A DNA stretch of 11,982 nucleotides, from positions 1 to 11,982 of the forward strand of contig JABLTG010000298.1 of assembly GCA_016618085.1 (NCBI GenBank), written 5' to 3'. Under the pieces are notes generated by a model. The model ran no database searches and was not told the DNA's origin. It saw only the letters and a list, made by a program, of their open reading frames with translations. The DNA comes from Neovahlkampfia damariscottae. Its lineage: Eukaryota; Heterolobosea; Selenaionea; Neovahlkampfiida; Neovahlkampfiidae. Shown here one piece after another: positions 1 to 8,319 of the stretch (its first letter is position 1; every line of letters begins with the position of its first letter). The translations under genes were made by a program, and so were the position numbers.

Positions 1-56
1 TTCTTTCCCATTTTTTAATCATTCCTTTGACTGGAAATTTTGAAATCAAAATTTCA

Positions 57-714
57 TCATTTGAGATCTTTTTCAGTATTTTCTAGTTGAACAAAAGGTC
101 TTTTTTGTTCAACTTGAACAACTTCAAATAAAAATTCTAAAAATAACTGGCAAAATTAAATCTAATTGGCCACTTTTATCACAATAACCATCAATTCATT
201 GGCCGTTTCGGAGTATTTCTAGTATTTCCTTTGGTTCTTTTTCTAATTTGTAACATCCTTCATAAGATCCATCTGTTCATTTGAAAAATCTTTCCGTCAA
301 CATAATTTAGTTGGCATATAAATTTTGACTCTTTATCTTTGATAGAAACTGGAGTGTTTCCCAAAGAAAAATTGGTTTTGTAATTTTTCTTGATTTATCA
401 ATTAAAATTATTCCAGAGTTGAGAGTACAAACAATGAAAGAATGAATCCTTGTATCATTTTTTGTTTTGTAAAAATTTCCAATTGCAAAAAGAAATGGTA
501 TCATTTTTTCTTTTAACTGGGACGCAACGTAACAAAAACAAGTAATACAATCGCCTTTTCCTTGTAATTTCGAAACAGCATCAAATATTTTTTCGTCAGA
601 TTCAAAGTCTTTTTTGGAAAGAACAATTTCAAGTATTTTATGCCAAACATCAACTTCAGTTAAATCTTGGTACTCAAAACTATCAAAAAATTTCGAGACA
701 AGGACTTTCCACAT
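57..714 (-). CDS. Small transglutaminase-like (Cys-His-Asp) protein, four exons
   Basis: Spliced gene of 181 aa, exons 714..330, 289..255, 218..183 and 146..57, read on the minus strand. Its introns are 40, 36 and 36 nt (290..329, 219..254, 147..182), all GT..AG. Read without splicing, the frame stops at 307 after a non-homologous tail. With the introns removed, one frame runs on through helical sequence to TGA at 57-59, followed at once by a second TGA. Residues 52-107 resemble a transglutaminase-like core: GKGDC (Cys56) starting a hydrophobic helix, RIHSF (His91), then a hydrophobic strand ending LID (Asp106). In that fold such a triad acts in peptide or isopeptide bond chemistry. No signal peptide or membrane segment is seen, so it is probably cytosolic. 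The gene structure is well supported; the enzyme class is inferred from spacing only, and an inactive relative or another papain-like fold is possible. Confidence 0.7.
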
Positions 715-746
715 CTACTACTCGTATTATTGGTCAATTTTGACAA
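715..746. promoter_or_regulatory. 32-bp bidirectional promoter with ATTGG box
   Basis: The start codons of the divergent genes at 714 (minus) and 747 (plus) are only 32 bp apart. The gap holds one ATTGG (CCAAT on the other strand) at 729-733, within TTATTGGTCAAT. Both promoters and both 5' UTRs must fit here or overlap the coding sequences. The same box recurs before other genes in the window. Confidence 0.5.
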
Positions 747-2121
747 ATGAAAAAGAAGGAAATTGTTGTGTTTGGAGCAACTGGTTTCTCGGGTCAATTT
801 GTAGCTCAATTTCTTGCTGAAAAATATGAGGTTCCATTTGCAATTTCAGGAAGATCAGAAATCAAACTAAAAGCTGTACAAAAACAACTTGAAGAAAAAT
901 TTAAAAAAAAAATTCCAATCATAACTGCTTCAATTGAAGATGAAAAATCACTTTTAGACATTTGTTCCTCAACAAAAATCTTGATAAATTGTGTTGGTCC
1001 TTTTGAAAAATTTGGAGAAATTGTTGTTAAAACTTGCATAGAAACCGGATGTCATTATTTGGATATTAACGGAGAACCAAGTTTTATCAAAAGAATAATA
1101 AATAAATATGATAAAGAAGCAAAGAAAAAAGGTGTTTTGATTATTCCTTGTTGTGGAATTGATTCAGTCCCTGCAGATTTAGGAGTGTTGGTTCGTTTCA
1201 TGTTTTTTTTTTTATTTTCGTCAAGTATACGTTGAACTTATTACCAAAAAGATATAAATTTACTGAAGTTGAAATTTATTCAAATGTTGAGTTGGTTAAG
1301 TAAAAATTATTTTTTTTAAAAATTTTTGTGAAGTGAACATCCCAGTCATGGTACATGGTCCACTTTAATAAATTCACTTTCAAATAAATACTCATACTTC
1401 TACGCTAAGAAAGATAAAAATGAAAAAGTAAAAAAAAATTAATTTTGAAATTTTCACATCAAGTCATCAGGAGTGAAAAAAAAAGTGAAAGGAACTCATT
1501 ACTCAAATGAACTCAAGAAATATGTAATTCCATTCCCAACATCTGATCCATTGATTGTATACACCAGTTCAAAATTAAACAACTATGAAAAAGAGAAAGC
1601 ATTTACTTATGGAAATTTCTTGATAATTCCATCTATTTTCTCGCTAATAACAATGCATTTATGGTTTTTAATGATATTTTTATTGATTCAATGCCGTTGT
1701 GGAATGAAATTACTTGTCAATTTTGGTCCAAAACAAGGAGAAGGTCCATCTGAAGAAGAAAGAAAAAAATCATCAATAAAATGGATATTTGTGACAAAAT
1801 GTAAATCAAAGGAGGGAAATCAGACCATTGAAACTTCAATAAAAACAAAAGAAGCTTACACTGAAACAGGAAGAGTAGAACAAAATATTTTTTTAATCAT
1901 CTTTCAAGATCGCAGGAGAATGTGCAATTTCATTATTAGAGGACATATTACCAAAATTTAATAAAGAAAATGCAGGTGTTAAAACTCCTTCTTCTATTTT
2001 TGGTGCAGATTTGATTAAAAGATTGAAGAAAATTGGAATTGAATTTTCAATCAACAAAAGCTCTTTTGAAAAAACAAAAGATGATATGGAATTGGTAAAT
2101 AAATATGTTTACATGAAATAA
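747..2121 (+). CDS. SCCPDH: Saccharopine dehydrogenase-like oxidoreductase (SCCPDH family), five exons
   Basis: Spliced gene of 411 aa, exons 747-1190, 1226-1299, 1334-1427, 1464-1874 and 1909-2121. The introns are 35, 34, 36 and 34 nt. The N-terminus has the Rossmann dinucleotide-binding loop GATGFSG (residues 10-16), followed by NCVGPF, YLDINGE and CCGIDSVPADLG, all characteristic of SCCPDH. The later exons supply HGTWSTLINSL, a hydrophobic membrane-type segment at about 255-280, GPSEEERK, and the C-terminal TGRIAGECAISLLE and KTPSSIFGADLIKRL blocks. Length is close to the animal protein (about 430 aa). The family is NAD(P)-dependent by fold, found on lipid droplets and membranes in animals, and its substrate is unsettled; it should not be called a lysine-pathway enzyme. 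Exon joins were chosen by frame, GT..AG ends and family continuity. The last exon ends in TAA, which overlaps an AATAAA. Confidence 0.9.
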
Positions 2122-2126
2122 ATTTA

Positions 2127-2576
2127 TCAATTTCTTTTTCTTCTTTTCTTTTTTGAATCTTCATCAGTGATAATAATCATATTTGCTTCTCTTTTTCTTT
2201 TTTTTTCATTTTCTATTTTTTCAAATTCATTCATTAAAAAATTGATTTGTTTGTTCAATTTTTCATTTTCTAGTGTCAGTTTGCTGATAGTTTCTCCATA
2301 TTCTTGATGGATTTTATCAACTATTTTTTTTGAATAGTCAGATTGGATTTCAATATCATGAAATTGTATCAAAAGATCTTTTTGTACTTGTTGTATTTGA
2401 AATATTTGTAATTCATTTTGAATTATTCTTTGGTCAGTTGATTCATCCATTTTTTTAATTTTTATCTTTCAAAAAGTTACTGAAAGTAATGAAGTTACTT
2501 GATTGTTTTCTTTTAAAGTACAAGGTTCTTTTGGAGCTGAAGGCTCTGCTGAATCAGTGTCAACAAAGTTACCCAT
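2127..2576 (-). CDS. Basic coiled-coil protein, two exons, unknown function
   Basis: Predicted 138 aa protein, exon 1 at 2576..2499 (26 codons, starting MGNFVDTDSAEP) and exon 2 at 2465..2127. The 33-nt GT..AG intron (2466..2498) ends in GAAAG and contains an in-frame TGA. Without splicing, only 107 aa would be made from an internal ATG at 2450. The middle (about residues 35-115) is Gln-, Glu- and Lys-rich with heptad-like hydrophobics, as in a coiled coil. The C-terminus holds two Lys/Arg clusters (KKRKR and KKKRRKRN) that look like a nuclear localisation signal. Gly2 could be myristoylated, but the following residues are not a strong match. No family is recognised. It is convergent with the upstream oxidoreductase: the stop codons are 5 bp apart. 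Confidence 0.65.
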
Positions 2577-2602
2577 TTGTCAAAAATTGAAAAATACAAC
2601 TT

Positions 2603-2608
2603 GATTGG
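2603..2608. promoter_or_regulatory. GATTGG (CCAATC) box
   Basis: GATTGGATAAAAAA lies 27 bp upstream of the minus-strand start at 2576 and 130 bp upstream of the plus-strand start at 2733, so it may serve either or both. It matches the box at 5764 almost exactly, including the ATAAAAAA extension. Confidence 0.4.
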
Positions 2609-2732
2609 ATAAAAAATTCAAAAAGTCGGAAGAAAAAAAAGAACATGGATGTTTTGAGACTCTTTGAAACTCATTCCCTTTTGATCATGAAAATGGAAAT
2701 TGTTTTTCCTATTTTGTTCTTTTAGAAACAAA

Positions 2733-4160
2733 ATGATTGGACAAAATTTAAAAAAAATGGTGATTGAGAAAGAAACAGATTTATGTTTACTCAGATTCTC
2801 ATCTGTTTTCTTGAATAAAGAAATATCAACACAGTTTGAAAACCATCTAAAACATGAATACAACTTAGAACCTTGGGTTTTCTTACAACAATTAGAACTG
2901 TATCATTCCATAAAAGATATAGAACAAAAAATATCAGAATTTTTCAAAATGTACGAAAATTTTATTGAAAACAATTCACAACAAGAGTTGAACATATCAG
3001 CAAAAATGAAAAAACCTCTAACAAGTGTTTATGAAACTTTAAAGCACTCAAAAGAATTTCAATTGAACAACGATGACCTTGAATCCATGGATGAAATATT
3101 TAACGATGTCAGTAGGTCAATCACTGATGAATTATTTTATGATTCTTTTCCGAGATTTGTTAGAACAAAAGAATGTCTAAAATTCATTGAAAATCACAAA
3201 CATGATTCAACTTTAGTGACTCCATTAATAGTTTCAGCATTCAATTATAATGATAATTATTTCAAAAATGGATTAATAGATGACACAGATTTTGATTATT
3301 TTAAAACGCTTTATGAGGATAATCCACTTTGGGAACTACTTGGTAGTAAAAATGGAACCAATGTTTTTTACTCCAATTTCAATTATTTGCCTGATGTAAA
3401 AGATGTAAAAATAAGATGTATAAAATATGAATCTATTATTCCTTATTCATTAGAACAAGCCGGATTATTTGTGCTCTCTGATAGGATGATTGAAAAATTT
3501 GATCCAAATATTAAAAAAATAACTGTTATGAATTATATTCAAGAAAATGAATTAAAAAAAAAATTAAAAAAAGAGAATTTAAGATATAGAAGAAATTTAG
3601 CACTGTTGGAGTATGATATCAATTTTGGATTTCCTTTTGATGCAAGGAAAATGAAATTAGGAGCATCAACAACATATCATAAAGAAGAAAAGATGATACA
3701 ATCAATAACTAAATCGTATATTGATGAAAATGAATCTTGGTCGACTCCTAAAGTTCAAAAATTTGAAAAAAATAATAAAACCAAATCCATGAAGGCTTTT
3801 TCAGCTTTTGGATATTATGGAACATTTTTAAAGGAAGTTGATGAAAACAAAACAATGTTGACTCAAATTTTAAATCTAAACTTAGGAGGTTGGATGAAAA
3901 ATGATGAAAAAATTTTGAAATTTCTTGTAAAAGAAAGAGGTAAAAGTTTGAGAAAGGATTTTTCAAAAATTAAAGTTGCAGTACCAAAAGATGCAAGAAT
4001 ATCAGATTATGATGAAATTAATGGTTTAGTTCAAAATGGACATTCAAAACTATTATTTGATACTGATATTTCAAAAATCAAGAAGGATGATAAAAAATTT
4101 GAACTTAAACAAAGAAGAAAAAGAGCAGGAGCTTCTTGTCGGACAAATATTACTGAATGA
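2733..4160 (+). CDS. RGS domain + START domain protein
   Basis: Single-exon gene of 475 aa. Residues about 16-157 look like an RGS domain (GTPase accelerator for G-protein alpha subunits): an N-terminal FLNKEISTQFENHLK helix, LEPWVFLQQLELY, and the closing DSFPRF motif at 137-142. Residues about 180-405 look like a START lipid-binding domain: a Trp near 200, NGTNVFYSN, a long strand region, YDINFGFPFDARKM at about 294-307 and FGYYG later. The tail beyond 430 is basic (KQRRKRAG) and may bind membranes or nucleic acid. There is no signal peptide. The combination suggests a lipid-responsive regulator of G-protein signalling, which is inference. The start is uncertain: ATG 2733 is the first in frame, but a GATTGG box at 2735-2740 favours ATG 2757 (467 aa). 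An upstream exon from ATG 2645 was not convincing. TGA stop, with AATAAA at 4163. Confidence 0.85.
   Translation: MIGQNLKKMVIEKETDLCLLRFSSVFLNKEISTQFENHLKHEYNLEPWVFLQQLELYHSIKDIEQKISEFFKMYENFIENNSQQELNISAKMKKPLTSVYETLKHSKEFQLNNDDLESMDEIFNDVSRSITDELFYDSFPRFVRTKECLKFIENHKHDSTLVTPLIVSAFNYNDNYFKNGLIDDTDFDYFKTLYEDNPLWELLGSKNGTNVFYSNFNYLPDVKDVKIRCIKYESIIPYSLEQAGLFVLSDRMIEKFDPNIKKITVMNYIQENELKKKLKKENLRYRRNLALLEYDINFGFPFDARKMKLGASTTYHKEEKMIQSITKSYIDENESWSTPKVQKFEKNNKTKSMKAFSAFGYYGTFLKEVDENKTMLTQILNLNLGGWMKNDEKILKFLVKERGKSLRKDFSKIKVAVPKDARISDYDEINGLVQNGHSKLLFDTDISKIKKDDKKFELKQRRKRAGASCRTNITE
2735..2740. promoter_or_regulatory. GATTGG box overlapping the first codons of the RGS+START gene
   Basis: This box is 22 bp upstream of ATG 2757, the same spacing as the box before the gene at 8448. 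If it is a functional element, translation more likely begins at 2757 than at 2733. Confidence 0.35.
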
Positions 4161-4278
4161 AAAATAAAATTATCATTATGAGGATAAATTGTATTTTTTT
4201 CCAGCACCAATCAAAATGATTAAAGAATGAAAGAGCGAATTGAGAGGTTATGAATGAACAAATTGATTATTAAAACAA
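4161..4278. other. Convergent intergenic gap
   Basis: This is the 118-bp gap between the stops of the RGS+START gene and the TTC38 gene. It holds AATAAA at 4163-4168 just after the plus-strand stop, a T-rich run near 4193-4201, and a CCAATC at 4207-4212 followed by ATG, but no open frame of any length. The 3' ends of both transcripts must lie here. Confidence 0.4.
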
Positions 4279-5725
4279 TTAGTTTATTGGATATTTCATC
4301 AATTGTTCTTTGTAAAAAATGGTATCTTTGAAGTTTTGATTCATTCCTAAAGAGTATTCATATTCTTGCTTTCTCAAAGTATAAGAAAAATGATCTTTCA
4401 TTGGATTAATCCTCAAATCAAATAGTTTTTTGGATTCTGAATATTTCTTGTTCTTTTGGAGAGTGTCAATAATAGTCAAATCAAAAACACTTCGTTGAGC
4501 ATTTGATCCACCAATTTTCCAAATATCAGAAGCATCGGGAGTGAATTTTAATGATTTTTCAAAATTGTCCATTGCAAAATATGAAATACTCTTCGCTGTA
4601 TTTGTAATGAATTGATTGGTTGGAGAAATTTCGTCAATCATTTGTTCCACTCTTTCTGTTTCATTCTTTCTACTCAAAGCATACAAATAATGTAAGTCCA
4701 TGTAAGACCAAACATGTTCTTTACAATCTTCAAAATATTAAATCAAAAAAGAACTCTTACGTGGTTTTACGTAATCTACAACATCATCCCATTGTTTGGT
4801 TATTTTAAACCCTTGCAATTCCATTCTCCATAAAAGTGAAATTGCACTGACTATCACTGAAGGATCTGATTTCCAATCTTTATTTTCAATCCAAACTTTT
4901 TCATTGTAAAACTCCATCATCTTTTTTTCTTTTTCTTTGATGGATCCACTTTTTTCTAGATATAATAATGATAAATGCCACCAATTGTGGCACTTCATAA
5001 AATTATTACAATCTTCCCATTTTGATGAATAAGTTTCCATCCAATGAATACCATCATCCAATCTTGCAACTGTATCATAAACATGACAAATACTATGATG
5101 ATTCCTGTCATTTTTTTTAATATAAAAAACAATTTTTTAATACCATGGATCATTTTCATTGATTTTTATGGCTTTTAGACCAACTTCTTCTGCTTTTTCA
5201 AATTGGGAGTTTTCTTCCAAACCAAAGCAATACATACCCAATATATATGAATTATTTTCATGGTAAGGAAGAATATTTTCCACTAAATTCAATAATTCCT
5301 TCATTCTTCCACCATATATGTAATGTTGATAACAAACATAAACAGCAACTACATCAGTTGGATATTTCTTGGAAATTTGAACAAGTTGATCAATGCATTG
5401 TTCAATTTTACCAACTGTCCAAAAATATAAAGACTTCAAATTCATCTCTTCTCTTTCATTCATTTCTAATTTTTTTGCTTTTTCTAAACTTTCTTCGGCT
5501 TCTTTTATTTTTCCAATAAAAATGGAAACAATTGCTTTATATATATGTACAGTAGCACAATTTGACTCTTGAAGTTTTGAAAAAATTTGATCAAAATTTT
5601 TTGAGTAATCTAAAAGTGAAACTGTGAATTTGTCAACAAGTTGAATAATTTCAGGATCATCACAAGTAATTTCTAAAAAGTTAAATAAACAACTTAATCA
5701 AACCGTTTCCAAATGAGTCTTTCAT
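4279..5725 (-). CDS. TTC38: Tetratricopeptide repeat protein 38 (TTC38) homologue, four exons
   Basis: Spliced gene of 447 aa, exons 5725..5704, 5672..5144, 5104..4761 and 4727..4279, with introns of 31, 39 and 33 nt. The 22-nt first exon encodes MKDSFGN and a split Glu codon. Removing the 39-nt intron restores a Trp codon (DPW) and joins NHHSICHVYDTVARLDDGIHW. Removing the 33-nt intron joins VKP to HCKEHVWSYMDLHYLYAL. Family hallmarks include YIYGGRMKELL, CFGLEENSQFEKAEEVGLKA, CHNWWHLSLLYLEK, LLWRMELQG and GGSNAQRSVFD. Length is close to animal TTC38 (about 470 aa). The fold is a helical TPR-like solenoid, probably cytosolic, with no established biochemical activity. Without splicing this would wrongly appear as three or four separate short genes. 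Confidence 0.92.
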
Positions 5726-5763
5726 TTAACTTGAGATTCTCAAAAAGCAAAAAAAAACAAAAT

Positions 5764-5769
5764 GATTGG
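5764..5769. promoter_or_regulatory. GATTGG (CCAATC) box upstream of TTC38
   Basis: GATTGGATAAAAAAAAA lies 39 bp upstream of the minus-strand start at 5725 and 27 bp past the stop of the next minus-strand gene. It sits inside a 70-bp tandem gap that must hold both the 3' end of one gene and the promoter of the other. Confidence 0.45.
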
Positions 5770-5795
5770 ATAAAAAAAAATGAAAAACAAAATAT

Positions 5796-6680
5796 TTATT
5801 CTTCTTCATATTCTTCATCAATTTCTTCAAGTGAATTGACTTTACATACTTCATTACAATGATCTTTGATTATTGATTTATAAGGTGCAAATATTTTCTT
5901 CATCTCTTTTCCTTGAATAAAAGTATCGCATTCACAAAGAAATTCATTGTCTTTTTCATTTATAACCTTTGCAATCAATTCATCTTTTAATTTGTTCAAA
6001 ATTTGATCAACATACACTTTTGAAGATGCTGGAATTCTATTTTTTTCTGATGTTATTTTGATAAGTAATTCTTGAAGGTATTTGTGAATGATTGGAAATT
6101 TTGAATATTCATCAATTACTTCATTGGTTCCTGGTTCAAAAAGTTTTGAAAGTTTTTGTTTAATAGCATTTGAGTCTTTAGCTAATCCAGTTTTTTCGCA
6201 CATTCTTTTGAAGAGAAAGAGAAAATTAGTGCTTTCTATTAAATATTTTAATGCATCATTATTTGAACTAGTAATAGCTGTTTTGAAACTTCTATAACCT
6301 GATTTCACTTTTTTTTTGAGTAATGGAAGTTGATGAAATAACGGTGTTGCAGTGATTAATTCTCTGAGACGTAAATGTAACCAACCAACATTCAAATTTC
6401 TTTCATCGTCTTTCATGATGCAATTGTTGACAAATTGAGTTTCTAAAAGTTCTTTTTGTTGTGAGTTACTAGCAACAGAAAATAAATTTCCAAAGTACAC
6501 AACTTTTCCACAAGGACAAGTTGTATAACATACGTCTGTTTGTTTACATGGATCTTCACTGAGAAGTGATGGGTCATCAAGAGTTAATGGTTCATCAATT
6601 GTTACTTCAGCACATCTGATTGGAACTGAAGAAACGAAAGTAATCAAAAAAAATAAAGCAAAAACAGTGAACACTTTCAT
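5796..6680 (-). CDS. Secreted cysteine-rich protein of unknown function
   Basis: Single-exon gene of 294 aa. The N-terminus (MKVFTVFALFFLITFVSSVP) is a clear signal peptide with cleavage near residue 18-20, so the product is secreted or enters the endomembrane system. Eleven cysteines follow: Cys23 and a cluster of four at 45, 51, 55 and 57 (the last in CPCG), one in NNC, one in RMC, a CEC pair and a CNEVC pair. This pattern suggests disulphides. The centre is mainly helical and Lys/Leu-rich. The C-terminus is acidic (EEIDEEYEEE) and is not an ER-retention signal. A saposin-like or other helical secreted fold is conceivable, but no motif decides it. TAA stop overlapping AATAAA. I do not recognise the family. 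Confidence 0.8.
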   Translation of the reverse strand: MKVFTVFALFFLITFVSSVPIRCAEVTIDEPLTLDDPSLLSEDPCKQTDVCYTTCPCGKVVYFGNLFSVASNSQQKELLETQFVNNCIMKDDERNLNVGWLHLRLRELITATPLFHQLPLLKKKVKSGYRSFKTAITSSNNDALKYLIESTNFLFLFKRMCEKTGLAKDSNAIKQKLSKLFEPGTNEVIDEYSKFPIIHKYLQELLIKITSEKNRIPASSKVYVDQILNKLKDELIAKVINEKDNEFLCECDTFIQGKEMKKIFAPYKSIIKDHCNEVCKVNSLEEIDEEYEEE

Positions 6681-6710
6681 TTATGCTGAGTATACAAGTT
6701 TGATAGGTTT

Positions 6711-6716
6711 GATTGG
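6711..6716. promoter_or_regulatory. GATTGG (CCAATC) box upstream of the secreted Cys-rich gene
   Basis: GATTGGTCAAT lies 31 bp upstream of the minus-strand ATG at 6680. It shares the extended form TTGGTCAAT with the box at 729 between the first two genes. Confidence 0.45.
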
Positions 6717-7096
6717 TCAATTCAAAAAGATTTTTTGAACAAGAAAAAGCAAACAGACAAATTTGATAACAAAAAAGGACAAACAGAAATGGGAAAATAA
6801 AATAAAAAAATTGTGAACACAAAGCGCCTGTCAATGTCTCAAACTGTTTCTAAAAAAAAAAGTTGTTATGAAACTCATTGATCAATCATAAAACTATCAT
6901 TTGGAATGGATTTTATCATCCATTCATTTTCTTTCGATGTTTCAATTCATAATACCTCGAAATTGCATACCTACAAAATATTCAGAAACGAAATTACTTA
7001 CATAATGAAGTCATTGATGAATATTCAATTTTATTATTTTAAGAGCTAGATAATTTTTATTTTTTTTTTAAAGCAATATATAGCTTTTTACAACTT

Positions 7097-7146
7097 AAAT
7101 CATTTTTAATTTCTATTTTTTTTACTCTCTAAATCATTTTTAATTT
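7097..7146. repeat. 16-bp direct repeat, two copies
   Basis: AAATCATTTTTAATTT occurs at 7097-7112 and again at 7131-7146, 34 bp apart. Both copies are identical and the sequence between them is T-rich. There are only two copies, so this is not an array. It probably reflects local duplication in low-complexity DNA. Confidence 0.5.
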
Positions 7147-7299
7147 TTATCATTCTTAACACAACCAACAGATCCATGGTAGTCATATCAAAGATTAAAA
7201 AGAGTCTTTATTGCAAACTGAAATTTTATCAAATCTTTGGAATTAATTGCATCTGCAAGGTTTCCAAGAACATTTTTCTTCCCAGTTCACATGTTGTAT

Positions 7300-7305
7300 C
7301 CAATC
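7300..7305. promoter_or_regulatory. CCAATC box just before the WD40 gene
   Basis: This box starts 12 bp upstream of ATG 7312. It lies between two in-frame ATGs (7291 and 7312), which supports 7312 as the true start. Confidence 0.4.
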
Positions 7306-7311
7306 AGAAAT

Positions 7312-8294
7312 ATGGACTCATTCAAGTTGATACAAACAATTCCAAATTTACATAGTGATATTGTAAGGAGTACAAGTTCATTAAAAAATTGGTTTGTGAC
7401 AGGTGGTTATGATGGAAATATCACCATTCATAATTTACCCATGAATGTAAAAGAGAAAATAAAAAAAGCACATCTAAAAAGAATAAAATTCATCTATATT
7501 TTAAAGAATGGACAGGTTATTTCAGGTTCTGATGATCACTTTTTATGTGTTTGGAATTTGAAAACAAAAAATTTAGAAAAAAAAATTAAACTTGGTTTTA
7601 TCACTCAATGTTGTTTGGAAATGTCAAATGGACTTGTATGTATCGGCACAACAAATGAAAAAATGTTTGTGTTTGATCAAATAAATTGGAAAATTTTATT
7701 TACCTTAGAAAATGAACAACAAAGATTTGGACAAATTTTATGTTTAGCGGAACTATCAAATAACCAAGTGGCTTCTTCATCTAGGAGTGGAAAGATACAT
7801 ATATGGGACATCGAAAAACGAGTTAAAGTTCAAGTCTTAAATGCTCATCTATCAGATATTTATTCAATTGTTTATCATCAAAAAAAGAAAATCTTAATTT
7901 CAGCTTCTGATGATATGACGATCAGAATATGGTCACCTGAGAAAAATTGGGATTGTTTGACAACTATTACAGCTCATAATGATTACATTCAATGCTTAAT
8001 TTTATATCAAAAAGATTTTCTAATTTCAAGTGGATTGGATGGTCGAGTTAAACGTAAGGGATGTTTTCAATGTATAAATACGTTTTATTAGTGTGGCATA
8101 TTGAAACCGGAAATTGTTGGAAAATTATTTCTGAAGGACCAAGTTATTACTCATTGAACTTTTTGGAAAATCAAAACTTGGTTGGTGGGAATACAGTTGG
8201 AAATGTGACTATTTGGTATTTTCCAATAGTTCCGTACGAATTATTATATCAATCCGCTGAAGAATTGGTATTCACTGATGTGATATTTAAATGA
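7312..8294 (+). CDS. Seven-bladed WD40-repeat protein, two exons
   Basis: Spliced gene of 314 aa, exons 7312-8053 and 8092-8294. The 38-nt intron (8054-8091) starts GTAAGG and ends TTAG. Splicing rebuilds SGLDGRVKLWHIETG across the join, completing blade six, which proves the intron. Seven blades fit the whole length: about residues 1-43, 44-84, 85-124, 125-168, 169-210, 211-252 and 253-292. Each ends in a W/F-D-like strand (VWNLK, HIWDIE, RIWSPE, LWHIE, IWYFP) and several have the SGSDD or SASDD turn. The closed propeller is the entire protein and there is no other domain, so it is probably a scaffold or adaptor; the partner cannot be inferred. The start at 7312 is preferred over 7291 because of the CCAATC box between them. 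Confidence 0.88.
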
Positions 8295-8319
8295 AAATTT
8301 TGCAAAAAAAAAAACCAAA

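Larger units (their letters stand above)
6681..7311. other. 630-bp divergent intergenic region
   Basis: The gap lies between the divergent starts at 6680 (minus) and 7312 (plus). It contains GATTGG at 6711, A-rich sequence at 6730-6800, a TATATA at about 7078, a 16-bp direct repeat (7097 and 7131), a CCAATC at 7300, and on the minus strand an intron-like segment 6971..7001 with a full GTAAGT donor. Open frames here are short and lack recognisable sequence, including a 75-codon minus frame at 6607-6834 and a 58-codon plus frame from 7176. It is far longer than any other gap in the window, so a decayed or unrecognised gene may lie here. Confidence 0.4.

Noticed and set aside
57-306. Recoding of TGA as Trp, or a frameshifted pseudogene, at the 3' end of the first gene.
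   Set aside because: Coding-like sequence appears in several frames with TGA stops, which first suggested recoding or decay. Three GT..AG introns of 36-40 nt restore one frame throughout, and other genes in the window use TGG for Trp and TGA as a stop.
614-820. Plus-strand open frame of 68 codons.
   Set aside because: It overlaps the first exons of two supported genes and its translation resembles no protein.
806-1039. Minus-strand open frame of 77 codons.
   Set aside because: Antisense to the Rossmann-fold exon of the oxidoreductase.
2645-2732. Upstream first exon of the RGS+START gene from ATG 2645.
   Set aside because: Joining it needs a 24-nt intron in the wrong phase or a 67-nt intron unlike all others; the domain is complete without it.
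2618-2863. Minus-strand open frame of 81 codons.
   Set aside because: Antisense to the RGS start region, low-complexity and Phe-rich.
3748-3966. Minus-strand open frame of 72 codons.
   Set aside because: Antisense to the START part of a conserved protein.
5247-5519. Plus-strand open frame of 90 codons.
   Set aside because: Antisense to TTC38 coding sequence; the Phe/Leu runs come from reading A-rich codons backwards. The same applies to 4620-4808 and 6088-6297.
6607-6834. Minus-strand open frame of 75 codons resembling a membrane peptide.
   Set aside because: Overlaps the signal-peptide end of the secreted Cys-rich gene in another frame; its hydrophobicity comes from T-rich sequence.
7097-7146. 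CRISPR-like repeat.
   Set aside because: Only two 16-bp copies, low-complexity, in a eukaryotic context.
7176-7352. Plus-strand frame of 58 codons from ATG 7176, possibly a 5' exon of the WD40 gene.
   Set aside because: The only internal intron candidate (26 nt) joins out of frame with the WD40 exon, and the WD40 fold is complete from 7312.
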